Shown: positions 42,428 through 50,979, counted from the stretch's first letter. The stretch is DNA of 64,000 nucleotides from Fen-1273 sp035516035 (GCA_035516035.1 DATJAS010000039.1:1-64000); one strand, 5' to 3'. The notes: generated by a model from the letters alone, not told the origin. A program made the numbers and translations.

Positions 42428-43066
42428 GTGATTGAGCAGGATTATTTCATGCGCATGATCAGCGAGCTGGGCCGCGTCCTGTCGAGGATTTCATTCCTCA
42501 AGGGGCAAAAGGACTTCCCCCGTGCGGTGCTGGAGATACAAACCTCGGGCAGGACGCTGCTCGGGATCGATCACACGATCATCAGCTCCCTGAGCGCGTC
42601 CCAGTTGCGCACGCTGCTCGGCACGGACCCGGCCCTCGCAGTCCCCCGTGCCTACATCCTCGGGTTGCTCATTGAAGAGGAAGCGGATATCCGGTCGCTT
42701 ATGGGAGAAGACTCGGACGCGATGCGGGTCAAGTCGCTCGAGCTCCTCCTGGACGCATGGCTTGACGAGGAGAAGCCGCTGGGAGAGGACCACACGGCGC
42801 GCATCGATGCGCTCCTGGAACGCCTCGCGGACTTCGCGCCGGGTGCGGAACTCCTGGAAAAGGTGATGGCGTTTCAGGAAAGGAACGGACGTTATGACCG
42901 CGCCGAAAATGCCCTGTACGACATTCTTGCCGCGAAGCCGGAGTTTGCGCCGGACGCACTCCGGTTCTACCGCCGCCTTCTCCTCAAGTCGGACGCGGAG
43001 CTCGCCGCGGGCAATCTTCCCCGTGAGGAGGTCCTGGAGGGGATGGCCGGCGTCAAAATCCGTTGA
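42428..43066 (+). CDS. DUF6483-like hypothetical protein
   Basis: The protein has 212 residues, starting at GTG 42428 after AAGGAGAAGCG. The beginning IEQDYFMRMISELGRVLSRI is typical of the DUF6483 family. The rest is largely alpha-helical and TPR-like (ALLERLADFAPGAELLEKVMAFQERNGRYDRAENALYDIL, AKPEFAPDALRFYRRLL), suggesting a soluble protein-protein interaction role. It lies 12 bp after pgl and is probably cotranscribed with zwf and pgl, but no biochemical function is known to me. Confidence 0.65.
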   Translation: MIEQDYFMRMISELGRVLSRISFLKGQKDFPRAVLEIQTSGRTLLGIDHTIISSLSASQLRTLLGTDPALAVPRAYILGLLIEEEADIRSLMGEDSDAMRVKSLELLLDAWLDEEKPLGEDHTARIDALLERLADFAPGAELLEKVMAFQERNGRYDRAENALYDILAAKPEFAPDALRFYRRLLLKSDAELAAGNLPREEVLEGMAGVKIR

Positions 43067-43091
43067 CTTTCTTGGTTCAGTTTGCTTTCTT
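43063..43091 (+). promoter_or_regulatory. Candidate promoter for the M28 peptidase gene
   Basis: TTGACT (43063-43068), 17-bp spacer, TTTCTT (43086-43091). The -35 hexamer includes the stop codon of the preceding gene, as at 15591. The -10 is poor, so confidence is low. Confidence 0.35.
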
Positions 43092-43132
43092 GTCGCACCC
43101 TTTCAGCCGTTCCTTCCACAATATCCCCGGTG

Positions 43133-44716
43133 ATGCCGCGTATGGTCCGAATGGTCAGGCGTTACGCGTTCCTCCTGTTTGCCGCGCTGCCGGCTGCCGC
43201 ACAGACGTTTCCATCCGATGACCCGGTGATCCGGAAGATCTGGGCTGAGGAGATGGACTCGACACAGCTCCCCGCTCTCGCGCACCAGCTCTTCGACGTG
43301 ATCGGCCCCCGCCTGGTCGGCTCTCCGGGGATGATGAAGGCGCACGAGTGGGCGATCGCGAAGTACGACTCGTGGGGCATCCGCGCTCTGAACCAGCAAT
43401 TCGGCACGTGGCGCTCCTGGGAACGCGGTGTGACGCACATCGATCTCATTGCGCCCAGGGTGCGGACGCTCGAGGGTACGATGCTCGCCTTCAGCCCCGC
43501 GACGCGCAGGGGGGGCGTTACCGCGCGGTTGATTATCCTGGCTGATTGCCCGGACTCCGCGGCGTTCCAGGCATGGCTCCCGAATGTCCGGGGGAAGTTC
43601 GTCCTGATTTCGCAACCGCAGCCCACCGGCCGCCCGGACAAGAACTGGGAAGAATTCGCGGTGAAGGAGTCGTTCGATTCCCTGAAGGCGCTCCGCGAGC
43701 GGATCAGGCTGAACTGGGAACACCGGCTTACTGCCGCGTGCGTCAAGGCCGACTCGTTGCCGCTCGTGCTGGAGGAGGCCGGTGCGGCCGGGGTGATCTC
43801 GTCCCTCTGGTCCACGGGGTGGGGGACGTACAGGGTGTTCGACACGCGGGCGACGAAGGTTCCCGCCGTCACGCTCGCGCTCGAAGACTACAACCTGCTC
43901 TACCGCCTCACGGAAAACGGCGACGACCCCCGCGTCCGCATCGAGGCGGAATCGAAAAGCCTGGGGCCGGTTCCGACGTACAACACCGTGGCCACGCTCC
44001 CGGGAACGGCCGTCCCCGGGGAGTACGTCATGCTCTCCGCCCACCTCGATTCGTGGGACGCCTCTTCCGGGGCAACGGATAACGGAACGGGGACGATCGT
44101 CATGATGGAGGCGATGCGCGTGCTCAGGAAGTGCTATCCTTCGCCGCGCCGCACGATCATGGCGGGGCACTGGGGAAGCGAGGAGCAGGGATTGAACGGG
44201 TCGCGCGCCTTCGTCCTGGATCACCCGGAGGTCGTGGCGCACCTGCAGGCGCTCTTCAACCAGGACAACGGGACCGGGCGCGTGCAGACGATGAGCGGAG
44301 CCGGCTTCATCGACGCGCCGGAGCGGCTGGCGCACTGGCTCTCGCGTCTCCCCCACGAAGTGACGCAGAATATCAAGATGGACTTCCCGGGGACGCCGGC
44401 CGGGGGGGGCACCGATCACGCGTCTTTCGACGCGGCCGGCGCGCCTGGCTTCGGGCTCGGATCGCTCAACTGGGACTACTTCGGGTACACCTGGCATACG
44501 AACCGGGACACGTACGACAAGCTGGTGTTCGACGATCTCAAGAACAACGTTGTGCTGGCGGCATGCCTCGCCTACTGTGCCTCGGAGGACACCGTGTCGG
44601 TGTCGCGCCTGCGGCGGGTGATGCCGGCCGATGTGAAGACGGGCAGGCCACAGGAATGGCCCGCCGTAAAGGAACCGAAGCGTGCCGGAGGAATGAATGA
44701 CCTGAAGGAACCATGA
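43133..44716 (+). CDS. Secreted M28-family metallopeptidase
   Basis: The protein is about 527 residues from ATG 43133; ATGs at 43142 and 43151 are alternatives, the last giving a compact signal peptide MVRRYAFLLFAALPAAAQ. A PA-like insert lies around residues 120-270. The M28 zinc site is complete: H304 in SAHLDSWD, Asp in SGATDNGTG, a Glu pair in HWGSEEQGL, Asp in NQDNGTG and His in GTDHASFD. It is expected to be an aminopeptidase or carboxypeptidase that degrades peptides in the periplasm or outside the cell, fitting a peptide-scavenging lifestyle. It is followed 15 bp later by the aminotransferase gene, but the two are functionally unrelated as far as can be seen. Confidence 0.85.
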   Translation: MPRMVRMVRRYAFLLFAALPAAAQTFPSDDPVIRKIWAEEMDSTQLPALAHQLFDVIGPRLVGSPGMMKAHEWAIAKYDSWGIRALNQQFGTWRSWERGVTHIDLIAPRVRTLEGTMLAFSPATRRGGVTARLIILADCPDSAAFQAWLPNVRGKFVLISQPQPTGRPDKNWEEFAVKESFDSLKALRERIRLNWEHRLTAACVKADSLPLVLEEAGAAGVISSLWSTGWGTYRVFDTRATKVPAVTLALEDYNLLYRLTENGDDPRVRIEAESKSLGPVPTYNTVATLPGTAVPGEYVMLSAHLDSWDASSGATDNGTGTIVMMEAMRVLRKCYPSPRRTIMAGHWGSEEQGLNGSRAFVLDHPEVVAHLQALFNQDNGTGRVQTMSGAGFIDAPERLAHWLSRLPHEVTQNIKMDFPGTPAGGGTDHASFDAAGAPGFGLGSLNWDYFGYTWHTNRDTYDKLVFDDLKNNVVLAACLAYCASEDTVSVSRLRRVMPADVKTGRPQEWPAVKEPKRAGGMNDLKEP

Positions 44717-44731
44717 CCACGGACGACGACA

Positions 44732-45760
44732 ATGACCCGCAACCGGATCTACCTGGATAGAAACGAGAACAACTACGGTCCGGCGCCGGCATGCTACGAG
44801 GCGCTGCGGAAAGCCGACCTGACGCACCTGAGCTGGTACGACAGGTCGTACGTCTCGGGCATCCGCGGCGTGCTCATCGACCGGCTGGCGCGCGATTTCG
44901 GCGTCAGCGAAGACCGCGTGCTCCTCGGCTACGGAGCGGAACATATCCTGAAGCAGACGATCCAGTGCTACCTCCCCCCCGGCCGGACGCTGATGGTGCC
45001 GGCGTATTCCTGGTGGTACTATAAGAAGATCGCCTCCGAGGTCGGGGGACTGAGCGTGGAATTCCCGATGACCGTGGGGACCGACCGGTTCCACTACGAC
45101 ATCGCCGGGATGCGTGCAGTGTACGCCCGCGAGCATCCCGCCGTGGTGTTTATCAGCTCGCCGAACAATCCCACCGGCAACTCGATTGCGCAGGCGGACC
45201 TGGAGGGCATCCTCGGCGAGTTCGCCGCTTCCGTCGTGGTACTCGATGAGGCCTACATTTTCGGGACGCCGTCGGAGTACGTGCGCTGGCTGATCGACGC
45301 CCATCCACGGCTGCTGGTCGTCCGCACGATGTCAAAATACTATGCGCTTGCGGGCGTCCGCATCGGCTTCGCGCTCATGGGCCGGGAGCTGACCGCCCTC
45401 GCGCAATTCAGCAACCGGTACCTCGGATTCAATCGCCTGGCGGAGGACGTGGCTCTTGCCGCGCTGGACTCTCCCGACTATTACAGGGGGATCGCGGCGA
45501 AGATGGAAGCCGACAAGCAGCTCTACTACGGTCAGCTCGGCAGGCTCCCCGGATTCCGCGTGTACCGTTCGGACGCGAATTTCGTCCTTGCCGCGCTCGC
45601 TCCGGACCACAGGGCGGGCCTCAAGGCGCACCTCGAGCGTGAGAACCTCTTCATCAAGTTCATGGACGAGCCCCTCCTGAACTCGCACGTCCGCATCACC
45701 ATCGGCACGCAGGAAGAGAACCGTCTGCTGATCGACGCCATCACCGCCTTTTACGACTGA
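44732..45760 (+). CDS. PLP-dependent class I/II aminotransferase or decarboxylase (HisC/CobD-like)
   Basis: The protein has 342 residues. Features of the HisC/CobD branch: YLDRNENNYGPAP at the start, GYGAEHILKQTIQCYL, SSPNNPTGNS, VVLDEAYI and the PLP lysine K202 in TMSKYYALAGVRIGF. This branch includes histidinol-phosphate aminotransferase and L-threonine-phosphate decarboxylase. No other histidine or cobalamin synthesis genes are nearby. The next two genes encode a CDP-alcohol phosphatidyltransferase and a nucleotidyltransferase, so a role in making an amino-alcohol phosphate head group is a reasonable hypothesis. The N-terminus NRIYLDRNEN is somewhat short compared with HisC. Confidence 0.7.
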   Translation: MTRNRIYLDRNENNYGPAPACYEALRKADLTHLSWYDRSYVSGIRGVLIDRLARDFGVSEDRVLLGYGAEHILKQTIQCYLPPGRTLMVPAYSWWYYKKIASEVGGLSVEFPMTVGTDRFHYDIAGMRAVYAREHPAVVFISSPNNPTGNSIAQADLEGILGEFAASVVVLDEAYIFGTPSEYVRWLIDAHPRLLVVRTMSKYYALAGVRIGFALMGRELTALAQFSNRYLGFNRLAEDVALAALDSPDYYRGIAAKMEADKQLYYGQLGRLPGFRVYRSDANFVLAALAPDHRAGLKAHLERENLFIKFMDEPLLNSHVRITIGTQEENRLLIDAITAFYD

Positions 45761-45770
45761 GGCGACGGCT

Positions 45771-46652
45771 ATGAGCCTGCTCCAGGAATACAAACGGGGA
45801 CTGAAATCGGTCGCCGTCGAGGAGTTCCTCGACCTCGTTCTGTACAGGCCACTCGCGTTTCTCCTGGTCAGGGCGATCTATCGTACGCCCGTTACGCCGA
45901 ACCAGCTCACGCTTCTCTCAATGCTCTTCGGCATCATCGGCGGCGCATTCTTCGCCGCCGGCACGCCCGGCGCATTCGGCGCTGGAGCCGTCTTCTTCTT
46001 CCTCTACAACGTGGTGGACTGCAGCGACGGGCAGCTCGCCCGCCTCAAGAACTCCGGGACACACCTGGGCCGGATCCTCGACGGCGTCGCGGATTATGTC
46101 ACAGCGGTCGCCGCCTACGCGGGGATCGGCCTCGGCTATGCCACGCCGTCGGATACCCCACTCGCGCTCTGGGCCCTTACCGCGGCGGCGGGATTCAGCA
46201 ACGCGACACAATCGGGCCTCCTCGATTTCTACAGGAACAGGTACCTCGAGGCCACCGGCGTCCGGCGCAGCGCGGGTGGGGATGAGCAGCGCGCGTTCCG
46301 TGCGGAATACGATGAGCTCCGGAGGCAGCGGGGGCGCGCTGTGGAGAAACTCCTGGTGGGGGCGTACGTTCTCTACTGCGGGATCCAGCGTCGGGTCACC
46401 GGGGGCGAGCATTCGGGGGAACGTGCGTGGAACGCCGATCCCGAGGGCTACGTCCGCGCCAACAGGGTGATGATGCGGTGCTGGACGCTCCTTGGCCCCA
46501 CGACGCAGTGGTCGCTCCTCATTGTCTGCGGACTCCTCAACAGGATGGATATCTACCTCTGGGGCATCACGGGGGTGGGCAACGTGCTCGCGGTCGTCCT
46601 GACGATCGCGCAGCGCTGGACAAACGCCAGGCTGGCGGTGCAGGGAGGATGA
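45771..46652 (+). CDS. CDP-alcohol phosphatidyltransferase family membrane protein
   Basis: The protein has 293 residues with several transmembrane segments. The catalytic signature D-x2-D-G-x2-A-R-x8-G-x3-D-x3-D is intact: DCSDGQLAR ... GRILDGVAD. The family transfers a phospho-alcohol from a CDP-alcohol, or a phosphatidyl group from CDP-diacylglycerol, to an acceptor in the inner membrane. An unusual soluble insert (about residues 155-215, with Arg/Glu-rich EYDELRRQRGRAVEKLL) separates the helix pairs. It starts 10 bp after the aminotransferase gene and ends 1 bp before the nucleotidyltransferase gene, indicating a functional cassette. The acceptor and head group are unknown. Confidence 0.85.
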   Translation: MSLLQEYKRGLKSVAVEEFLDLVLYRPLAFLLVRAIYRTPVTPNQLTLLSMLFGIIGGAFFAAGTPGAFGAGAVFFFLYNVVDCSDGQLARLKNSGTHLGRILDGVADYVTAVAAYAGIGLGYATPSDTPLALWALTAAAGFSNATQSGLLDFYRNRYLEATGVRRSAGGDEQRAFRAEYDELRRQRGRAVEKLLVGAYVLYCGIQRRVTGGEHSGERAWNADPEGYVRANRVMMRCWTLLGPTTQWSLLIVCGLLNRMDIYLWGITGVGNVLAVVLTIAQRWTNARLAVQGG

Positions 46653-46653
46653 G

Positions 46654-47400
46654 ATGAAAGGGGTAATCCTCGCCGCCGGCATGGCATCGCGGCTCAGACC
46701 GCTGACAGACGGTACTCCGAAGTGCCTGCTGGACGTTGGGGGAAGGACGATCCTCGCCCTGACGCTGGAGAACCTCACCGCTGCCGGGTTCAGGGATATT
46801 GTCATGGTGACGGGATACAGGGAAGAGCAGATCCGCCGGTATGTCGGGGAGAATTCCCCGTCGCTCAGCGTCGAGTTCGTAACAAACAAGTCGTTCGCCG
46901 AGACGAACAACAGCTACTCGCTCTGGCTCACACGGCGCGCGGTCGGGGAAGACGGGATCATGCTCCTGGACAGCGACATCCTGTTCGACAGACGCATCCT
47001 CGGGCTGCTCTCGGGATCGCCCGAAGCAAACTGCCTGGCGATGGTCCGGGGGAAACCCCTGGGGGACGAGGAGATCAAGATGAAGCTCGGGCCCGGCGGC
47101 CGTCTGCTCCGTATCGGCAAGGACGTCCCCCCGCAGGAGGCCGCAGGAGAATCGATCGGCATCGAGAAACTGAGCGCCTCCTGCATGGGTTGTCTCTTCG
47201 ACATCCTCGAGCGGACGATCGTCGGCCGGAAGACCGTGGACCTCTTTTATGAGGCGGCGTTCCAGGAGGCAATCGACGCGGGTGTCGCGATGACTGCAGT
47301 GGATGTCAAAGGGCTTCCGTGCATTGAGATCGACACCCCGGATGATCTTGAAGCGGCGCGCGCCATGCGCGCACCTGCCGGACAGCATCTTTTTCCATAG
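46654..47400 (+). CDS. Nucleotidyltransferase of the LicC/PntC-like cytidylyltransferase type
   Basis: The protein has 248 residues. The start follows GGAGG and overlaps nothing. The N-terminal GVILAAGMASRLRPLTDGTPKCLL is the nucleotidyltransferase signature, with Lys in PKCL binding the phosphate. The segment NKSFAETNNSYSLWL and MLLDSDILFD resemble choline-phosphate (LicC) and 2-aminoethylphosphonate (PntC) cytidylyltransferases as I remember them, more than sugar-phosphate enzymes. Expected product: a CDP-activated alcohol for the membrane transferase encoded just upstream. The end VKGLPCIEIDTPDDLEAA is typical of the fold. The actual substrate (ethanolamine, aminopropanol, phosphonate or sugar phosphate) is not determined by sequence alone. 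Confidence 0.78.
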   Translation: MKGVILAAGMASRLRPLTDGTPKCLLDVGGRTILALTLENLTAAGFRDIVMVTGYREEQIRRYVGENSPSLSVEFVTNKSFAETNNSYSLWLTRRAVGEDGIMLLDSDILFDRRILGLLSGSPEANCLAMVRGKPLGDEEIKMKLGPGGRLLRIGKDVPPQEAAGESIGIEKLSASCMGCLFDILERTIVGRKTVDLFYEAAFQEAIDAGVAMTAVDVKGLPCIEIDTPDDLEAARAMRAPAGQHLFP

Positions 47401-47557
47401 CCTTCAGTCGGATCACGCCTCCTCCGAGCGCTCCAGCCCGATCACGCCTCGCACGGATGTGCCTCCACCGGAACCCCCTCCTCCCGCCGTCTGTTAGTGT
47501 GTTACCCCGAGGGATATCCGGGTGGGTGACGCGCAGCGAACGTCCGGAGGTCGACTG

Positions 47558-47821
47558 ATGGCTGACTTTCACTACCTGATTGTGGGAGGCGGAATGACCG
47601 CCGATGCGGCGGTCCGGGGCATCCGCATGAAGGACTCCGATGGGAGCATCGGCCTCATCAGCCGCGAACACCACCCGCCGTACAACCGGCCGCCGCTCTC
47701 CAAGGGTCTCTGGAAGGGAGATCCTCTCGATGGCATCTGGCGGAACACATCGGCGGAGAGGGCGGAGGTTCTCCTCGACCGTGAGGCGGTACGGGTCGAC
47801 CCGGAAGCCCACGCGGCCTGA
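47558..47821 (+). pseudogene. Truncated N-terminal fragment of a FAD/NAD(P)-dependent oxidoreductase
   Basis: The fragment has 87 residues from ATG 47558 (GGAGG 14-18 bp upstream). HYLIVGGGMTADAAVRGI is an FAD-binding Rossmann motif and REHHPPYNRPPLSKGLWKG is typical of ferredoxin-reductase/AIF-type flavoproteins, which are normally about 380-400 residues. The frame stops at 47819-47821 after RVDPEAHAA, where relatives continue into the rest of the FAD domain. No frame downstream carries the missing part, so this is a deletion or rearrangement rather than a frameshift. The O-antigen ligase-like gene begins 5 bp later. Confidence 0.7.
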
Positions 47822-47825
47822 TGCC

Positions 47826-49004
47826 GTGGGGGAATTCCGGCCCCGGTTGCCGGGGGACGGCGACCATGCCGCGTGGGCAGATGACCTGCCTGTTTTCCTC
47901 TGCGGCCTTCTCGGCGCGATGAGCTTCTGGTCCACGGCGCTTGCAGAAGCCGCGGGGTTGCTCGTCATCGTTGCGTCCCCGGTGCGGCTCCTGATCGCCG
48001 GTGGGCGGGATGCGATGCAGTTCTGCCGCACGCGGGCGTCGCGGATTGCATTCATTTTCTTCGGCGTTTATTCGGCTCTCGTTGCAGTCTCCTACCTCGT
48101 GGCGCCGGGTCCGTTCCACCGGAATCCCTCGCTCCTCTGGCATCCGCTCCTCTTCCCGGCTCTGTTGATTCCCGCGGTGCGGCGCGCGACGCTCATCCGC
48201 GCCGCGAAGATATTCCTGGCGGGAGGCGCGGCATCGGCAGTCGTTACGCTTCTTCTCAATTTCCGGGGGCGTGAGGCAGGGGGGCCCGTCACGTTTACGG
48301 GGTTGACGACATTCGCGGATCTTCTCGCCCTGTGCGCGGTGACGGGTCTGGTCATCGGGCTGAGGCGAAAGCCATTCCGCCTCGCGTCATGGCCCCTTGC
48401 TGCCTGTGCGCTGGTGCTCCCTGCCGTCGCCTGGAGCGGCGAGCGCGCGCCTATAGTGGCTCTCGCCGGTGCGGGGACTGCCCGTGCTGCGCGAGCGGGC
48501 CCCCGGTTCCTGCTGGCGTGGCTGGGCGTTGCCGTCGCGTGCGCGGCGTTCACGTCTCCGACATTCACGGAGAAGATGGGGTGGATGTTGCGCGGGGGAT
48601 CGGTCGACAGGTATGTCGTCTGGAATGAAGGGCTGAAGCTGGTTCCCGGAACCCCCCTCCTTGGCTACGGACCCGGGTCGTTTGCGGGGATTCTCCCGGC
48701 TGAAGCGTGGGGGAGGTTCGTGCAGCGGCCTCCATGGTCATGGCACGACGACATGCTGGAGACATGGCTCGACAGCGGACCTCTGGCAGCCCTTGCGCTC
48801 GCAGGCTTGCTCGTCGTGGGGGTCGTTCAGGCCGTGCGCGGCATGATTGCGGCCCGCGAAGGACGCGTCTCGGTTTCCGGGGAGGCGGGACTCCTCTTCA
48901 TCCTGCTCGTCCTCTTCGGAATGGTGGGGTCCGTCGTCACTACGTCCGTGCTCGGCCTCGTATTCTGGGCGCTGCTGGGGATGACGCTTAACCCTCCGGA
49001 ATAA
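47826..49004 (+). CDS. O-antigen ligase-like polytopic membrane protein
   Basis: The protein is about 392 residues from GTG 47826; the frame is open upstream through the truncated flavoprotein gene, but that part is not protein-like. Ten or more hydrophobic segments are followed by a large periplasmic loop with a Wzy_C/O-antigen ligase pattern: DRYVVWNEGLKLVPGTPLLGYGPGSF and PWSWHDDMLETWLDSGPLAALAL, where R, G and H residues are conserved in ligases. It probably joins polysaccharide units to a lipid or protein acceptor in the inner membrane. The true start is uncertain because of the adjacent rearrangement. Confidence 0.7.
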   Translation: MGEFRPRLPGDGDHAAWADDLPVFLCGLLGAMSFWSTALAEAAGLLVIVASPVRLLIAGGRDAMQFCRTRASRIAFIFFGVYSALVAVSYLVAPGPFHRNPSLLWHPLLFPALLIPAVRRATLIRAAKIFLAGGAASAVVTLLLNFRGREAGGPVTFTGLTTFADLLALCAVTGLVIGLRRKPFRLASWPLAACALVLPAVAWSGERAPIVALAGAGTARAARAGPRFLLAWLGVAVACAAFTSPTFTEKMGWMLRGGSVDRYVVWNEGLKLVPGTPLLGYGPGSFAGILPAEAWGRFVQRPPWSWHDDMLETWLDSGPLAALALAGLLVVGVVQAVRGMIAAREGRVSVSGEAGLLFILLVLFGMVGSVVTTSVLGLVFWALLGMTLNPPE

Positions 49005-49008
49005 CCCC

Positions 49009-49093
49009 CGTCATTGCGAGCGGCGCCGCAGGCGCCGCGAAGCAATCTCGGCTGGGATTGCTTCGTCGCTAAGAAACGCTCCTGCTAATGACG
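49009..49093. repeat. Intergenic palindromic repeat, copy 3
   Basis: GTCATTGCGAGCG, an internal hairpin GGCGCC-GCA-GGCGCC, then GCGAAGCAATCTC, followed by an inverted half-unit (GATTGCTTCGTCGCT ... GCTAATGAC). It begins 5 bp after the stop of the ligase-like gene and ends 2 bp before the next gene on the opposite strand, so it can act as terminator for both. Confidence 0.8.
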
Positions 49094-49095
49094 CG

Positions 49096-49785
49096 CTACA
49101 ACCCCTCGATCTTCCTCACCTCGTTGTCAATATCGTCCTCCGCCTGCGGCGTGACTGCCGCTCGCTCCCCGGGAATGACCGGCACCGGCCTTCCGGAGCG
49201 GATGAAGACGATGACCGCCCAGGCGATTCCCGTTGCAATCGCCCCCGCGCAGACGATCGCCCCTCCGTAGTAGAATATGTCCGCCAGCGTTCCCGCGTCG
49301 TCCATCATGCCCCACTGGGAGAGGAGGTAATGCCAGTCGTGGCCAGTCTTGTCGCCTCCCAGGAGAGGGAGCATCCTTGCAGGCGCGTCCCGGACGTAGA
49401 GGCTGACATCCATCATGTTCTCGCCCGCCCAGAAAAGGGCGAAGGGGAACGTCTGCGAGCGCTGCCTGAGCGCAATGATGAACCAGAGGAGCGGGAAGAC
49501 GATCTGCCAGAAGGATCCCCCGAGGACGTAGAGCGTCCTCCCGAGAAACATCGAGATGAAGTGTCCCCCCTCGTGCAGCGGGAGGAATATCAGCGTGCGG
49601 ACGATGTACAGCAGCGTGCCCCAGCGCATCCCGGGGCGGTATTCGAGAAACGCGTCGAGCGCCTGGACGAAAAAGACGATCAACAGCGCGTAGACGCCCG
49701 TCTTGAGAAGAAGAGGAACGTATCGCTCGACCGGATCAAGCGGCTCGGCGGGGGCAATCCGGTGCGACGGAGGCTGCGTCATCAT
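49096..49785 (-). CDS. Membrane protein with HEGGH motif (M50-like metallopeptidase candidate)
   Basis: The protein has 229 residues (ATG 49785; a second ATG directly follows). There are about five hydrophobic segments. LIFLPLHEGGHFISMFLGRTLYVLGGSFWQIVFP carries HEGGH, a zinc-binding HExxH, inside a hydrophobic helix, as in site-2-protease-like M50 enzymes. A second polar patch WAGENMMDVSLYV contains Glu/Asp residues that could supply a third ligand. The family is not otherwise recognised. The final 35 residues are a charged tail. It ends right at an intergenic repeat and is upstream of and codirectional with no obvious partner. Confidence 0.55.
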   Translation of the reverse strand: MMTQPPSHRIAPAEPLDPVERYVPLLLKTGVYALLIVFFVQALDAFLEYRPGMRWGTLLYIVRTLIFLPLHEGGHFISMFLGRTLYVLGGSFWQIVFPLLWFIIALRQRSQTFPFALFWAGENMMDVSLYVRDAPARMLPLLGGDKTGHDWHYLLSQWGMMDDAGTLADIFYYGGAIVCAGAIATGIAWAVIVFIRSGRPVPVIPGERAAVTPQAEDDIDNEVRKIEGL

Positions 49786-49844
49786 GGGACGTCGTGGGAG
49801 AGGCGATGCATTTGAAATTGGTGCAATTCTCCGCTATGTTGAAT

Positions 49845-50933
49845 TCATCCGTGGCGTATCGTGAGGATGTCGCCGTCCTTGACGACATACTCCTTTCCCT
49901 CGAGCCTCCACTTCCCCGATTCCCTGGCCCGGGCGAAGGACCCGCCCCCGGCCATGAAATCGTCGTAACCGACAACCTCTGCGCGAATGAACGTCGTCAC
50001 AAAATCGGAGTGGATCGCGCCGGCCGCTTCCTGTGCGTTGGCTCCTTTGCGAATAGTCCACGCCCGGCATTCATCCTCTCCCACGGTGAAAAACGACTGG
50101 AGCCCCAGCAGCGCGTATGCCTCTCGGATGAGCGTGTCGAGCGCGGATTCCGTGATGCCGTATTCCTTCATGAACGCCCCTGCGTCCTCCTGGGAAAGCT
50201 CGGACATCTCCATCTCGATCTGCCCGAAGAACGAAAGCACGCGGGTATTGACTTTCCCTTTTGCCGCGGCTCCCGCCGCTTCGACCAGGCGGGGGGCAGC
50301 CTCCCGCTGCGTCTCGTCCAGGTTGAGGGCGATCAGCATCGGCTTCACGGACAGGAGCTGGTATGATCGGAGCACCTGCAGCTCCTCCCTGCTGAACGAC
50401 GTTTCGCGGAGCGGGGCTCCGCCGTCGAGGATCGCGTGGCAGCGCTCCATGAGCGGCAGCTCCTTCTTTCCCTCGGCGTCGCCCGTTTTCGTGGCCTGCT
50501 TGCGAATCCTCTCGATCCGTGTCTCGATGATCCCGAGATCGGAGAGTATGAATTCCGTCTCGAACGCGGCGATATCGCGGGCCAGGTCGATGGATCCCTC
50601 CGGGTGGGGGACGGCGTCGCTCGCGAACACGCGGACCACATGAACGAGCGCGTCGTTGGTCTTGACGTTGGCGAGGAAATTCGTCGTGAATTGCGTCGAG
50701 CCGGAGTCCCCCTTCTTCAACCCGGCGACGTCCACGAATTCGATCGTTGCGTACACCGTGCTCGGAGGGGAGAAGAGCCCGCTCAGCCGCAAGAGGCGCG
50801 CGTCGGGGACTTTGATGATGGCGTGGTGCGCTTCGGGTCGCGAAAGAAGTGACGGGTCGATGTGTGTCTTCGTGATCGTCTGAAACAGCGTGGATTTGCC
50901 CGAGAAAGGAAACCCGACGATGCCGATCTGCAT
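49845..50933 (-). CDS. ychF: Redox-regulated ATPase/GTPase YchF
   Basis: The protein has 362 residues. The Walker A P-loop GFPFSGKST, the switch motif VDVAGL, the YchF-type base-recognition motif NLDE in place of NKxD (which favours ATP over GTP), a helical coiled-coil insert and a C-terminal TGS-like domain (TFIRAEVV ... KDGDILTIRHG) are all present in order. YchF (human OLA1) is a universally conserved translation-linked P-loop ATPase. It is divergent from the GH76-like gene, with which it shares a short promoter region. It is about 60 bp upstream of, and on the same strand as, the HEGGH membrane protein gene. Confidence 0.93.
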   Translation of the reverse strand: MQIGIVGFPFSGKSTLFQTITKTHIDPSLLSRPEAHHAIIKVPDARLLRLSGLFSPPSTVYATIEFVDVAGLKKGDSGSTQFTTNFLANVKTNDALVHVVRVFASDAVPHPEGSIDLARDIAAFETEFILSDLGIIETRIERIRKQATKTGDAEGKKELPLMERCHAILDGGAPLRETSFSREELQVLRSYQLLSVKPMLIALNLDETQREAAPRLVEAAGAAAKGKVNTRVLSFFGQIEMEMSELSQEDAGAFMKEYGITESALDTLIREAYALLGLQSFFTVGEDECRAWTIRKGANAQEAAGAIHSDFVTTFIRAEVVGYDDFMAGGGSFARARESGKWRLEGKEYVVKDGDILTIRHG

Positions 50934-50979
50934 GGTGATGTCTCCGGGAAGTAAGAACGCGAGACCTCAAGATACGAAA

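Noticed and set aside
43103..45304. Long minus-strand open frame (over 700 codons)
   Set aside because: Shadow of the M28 peptidase and aminotransferase genes; composition is Arg/His/Pro/Val-rich with no domain motifs.
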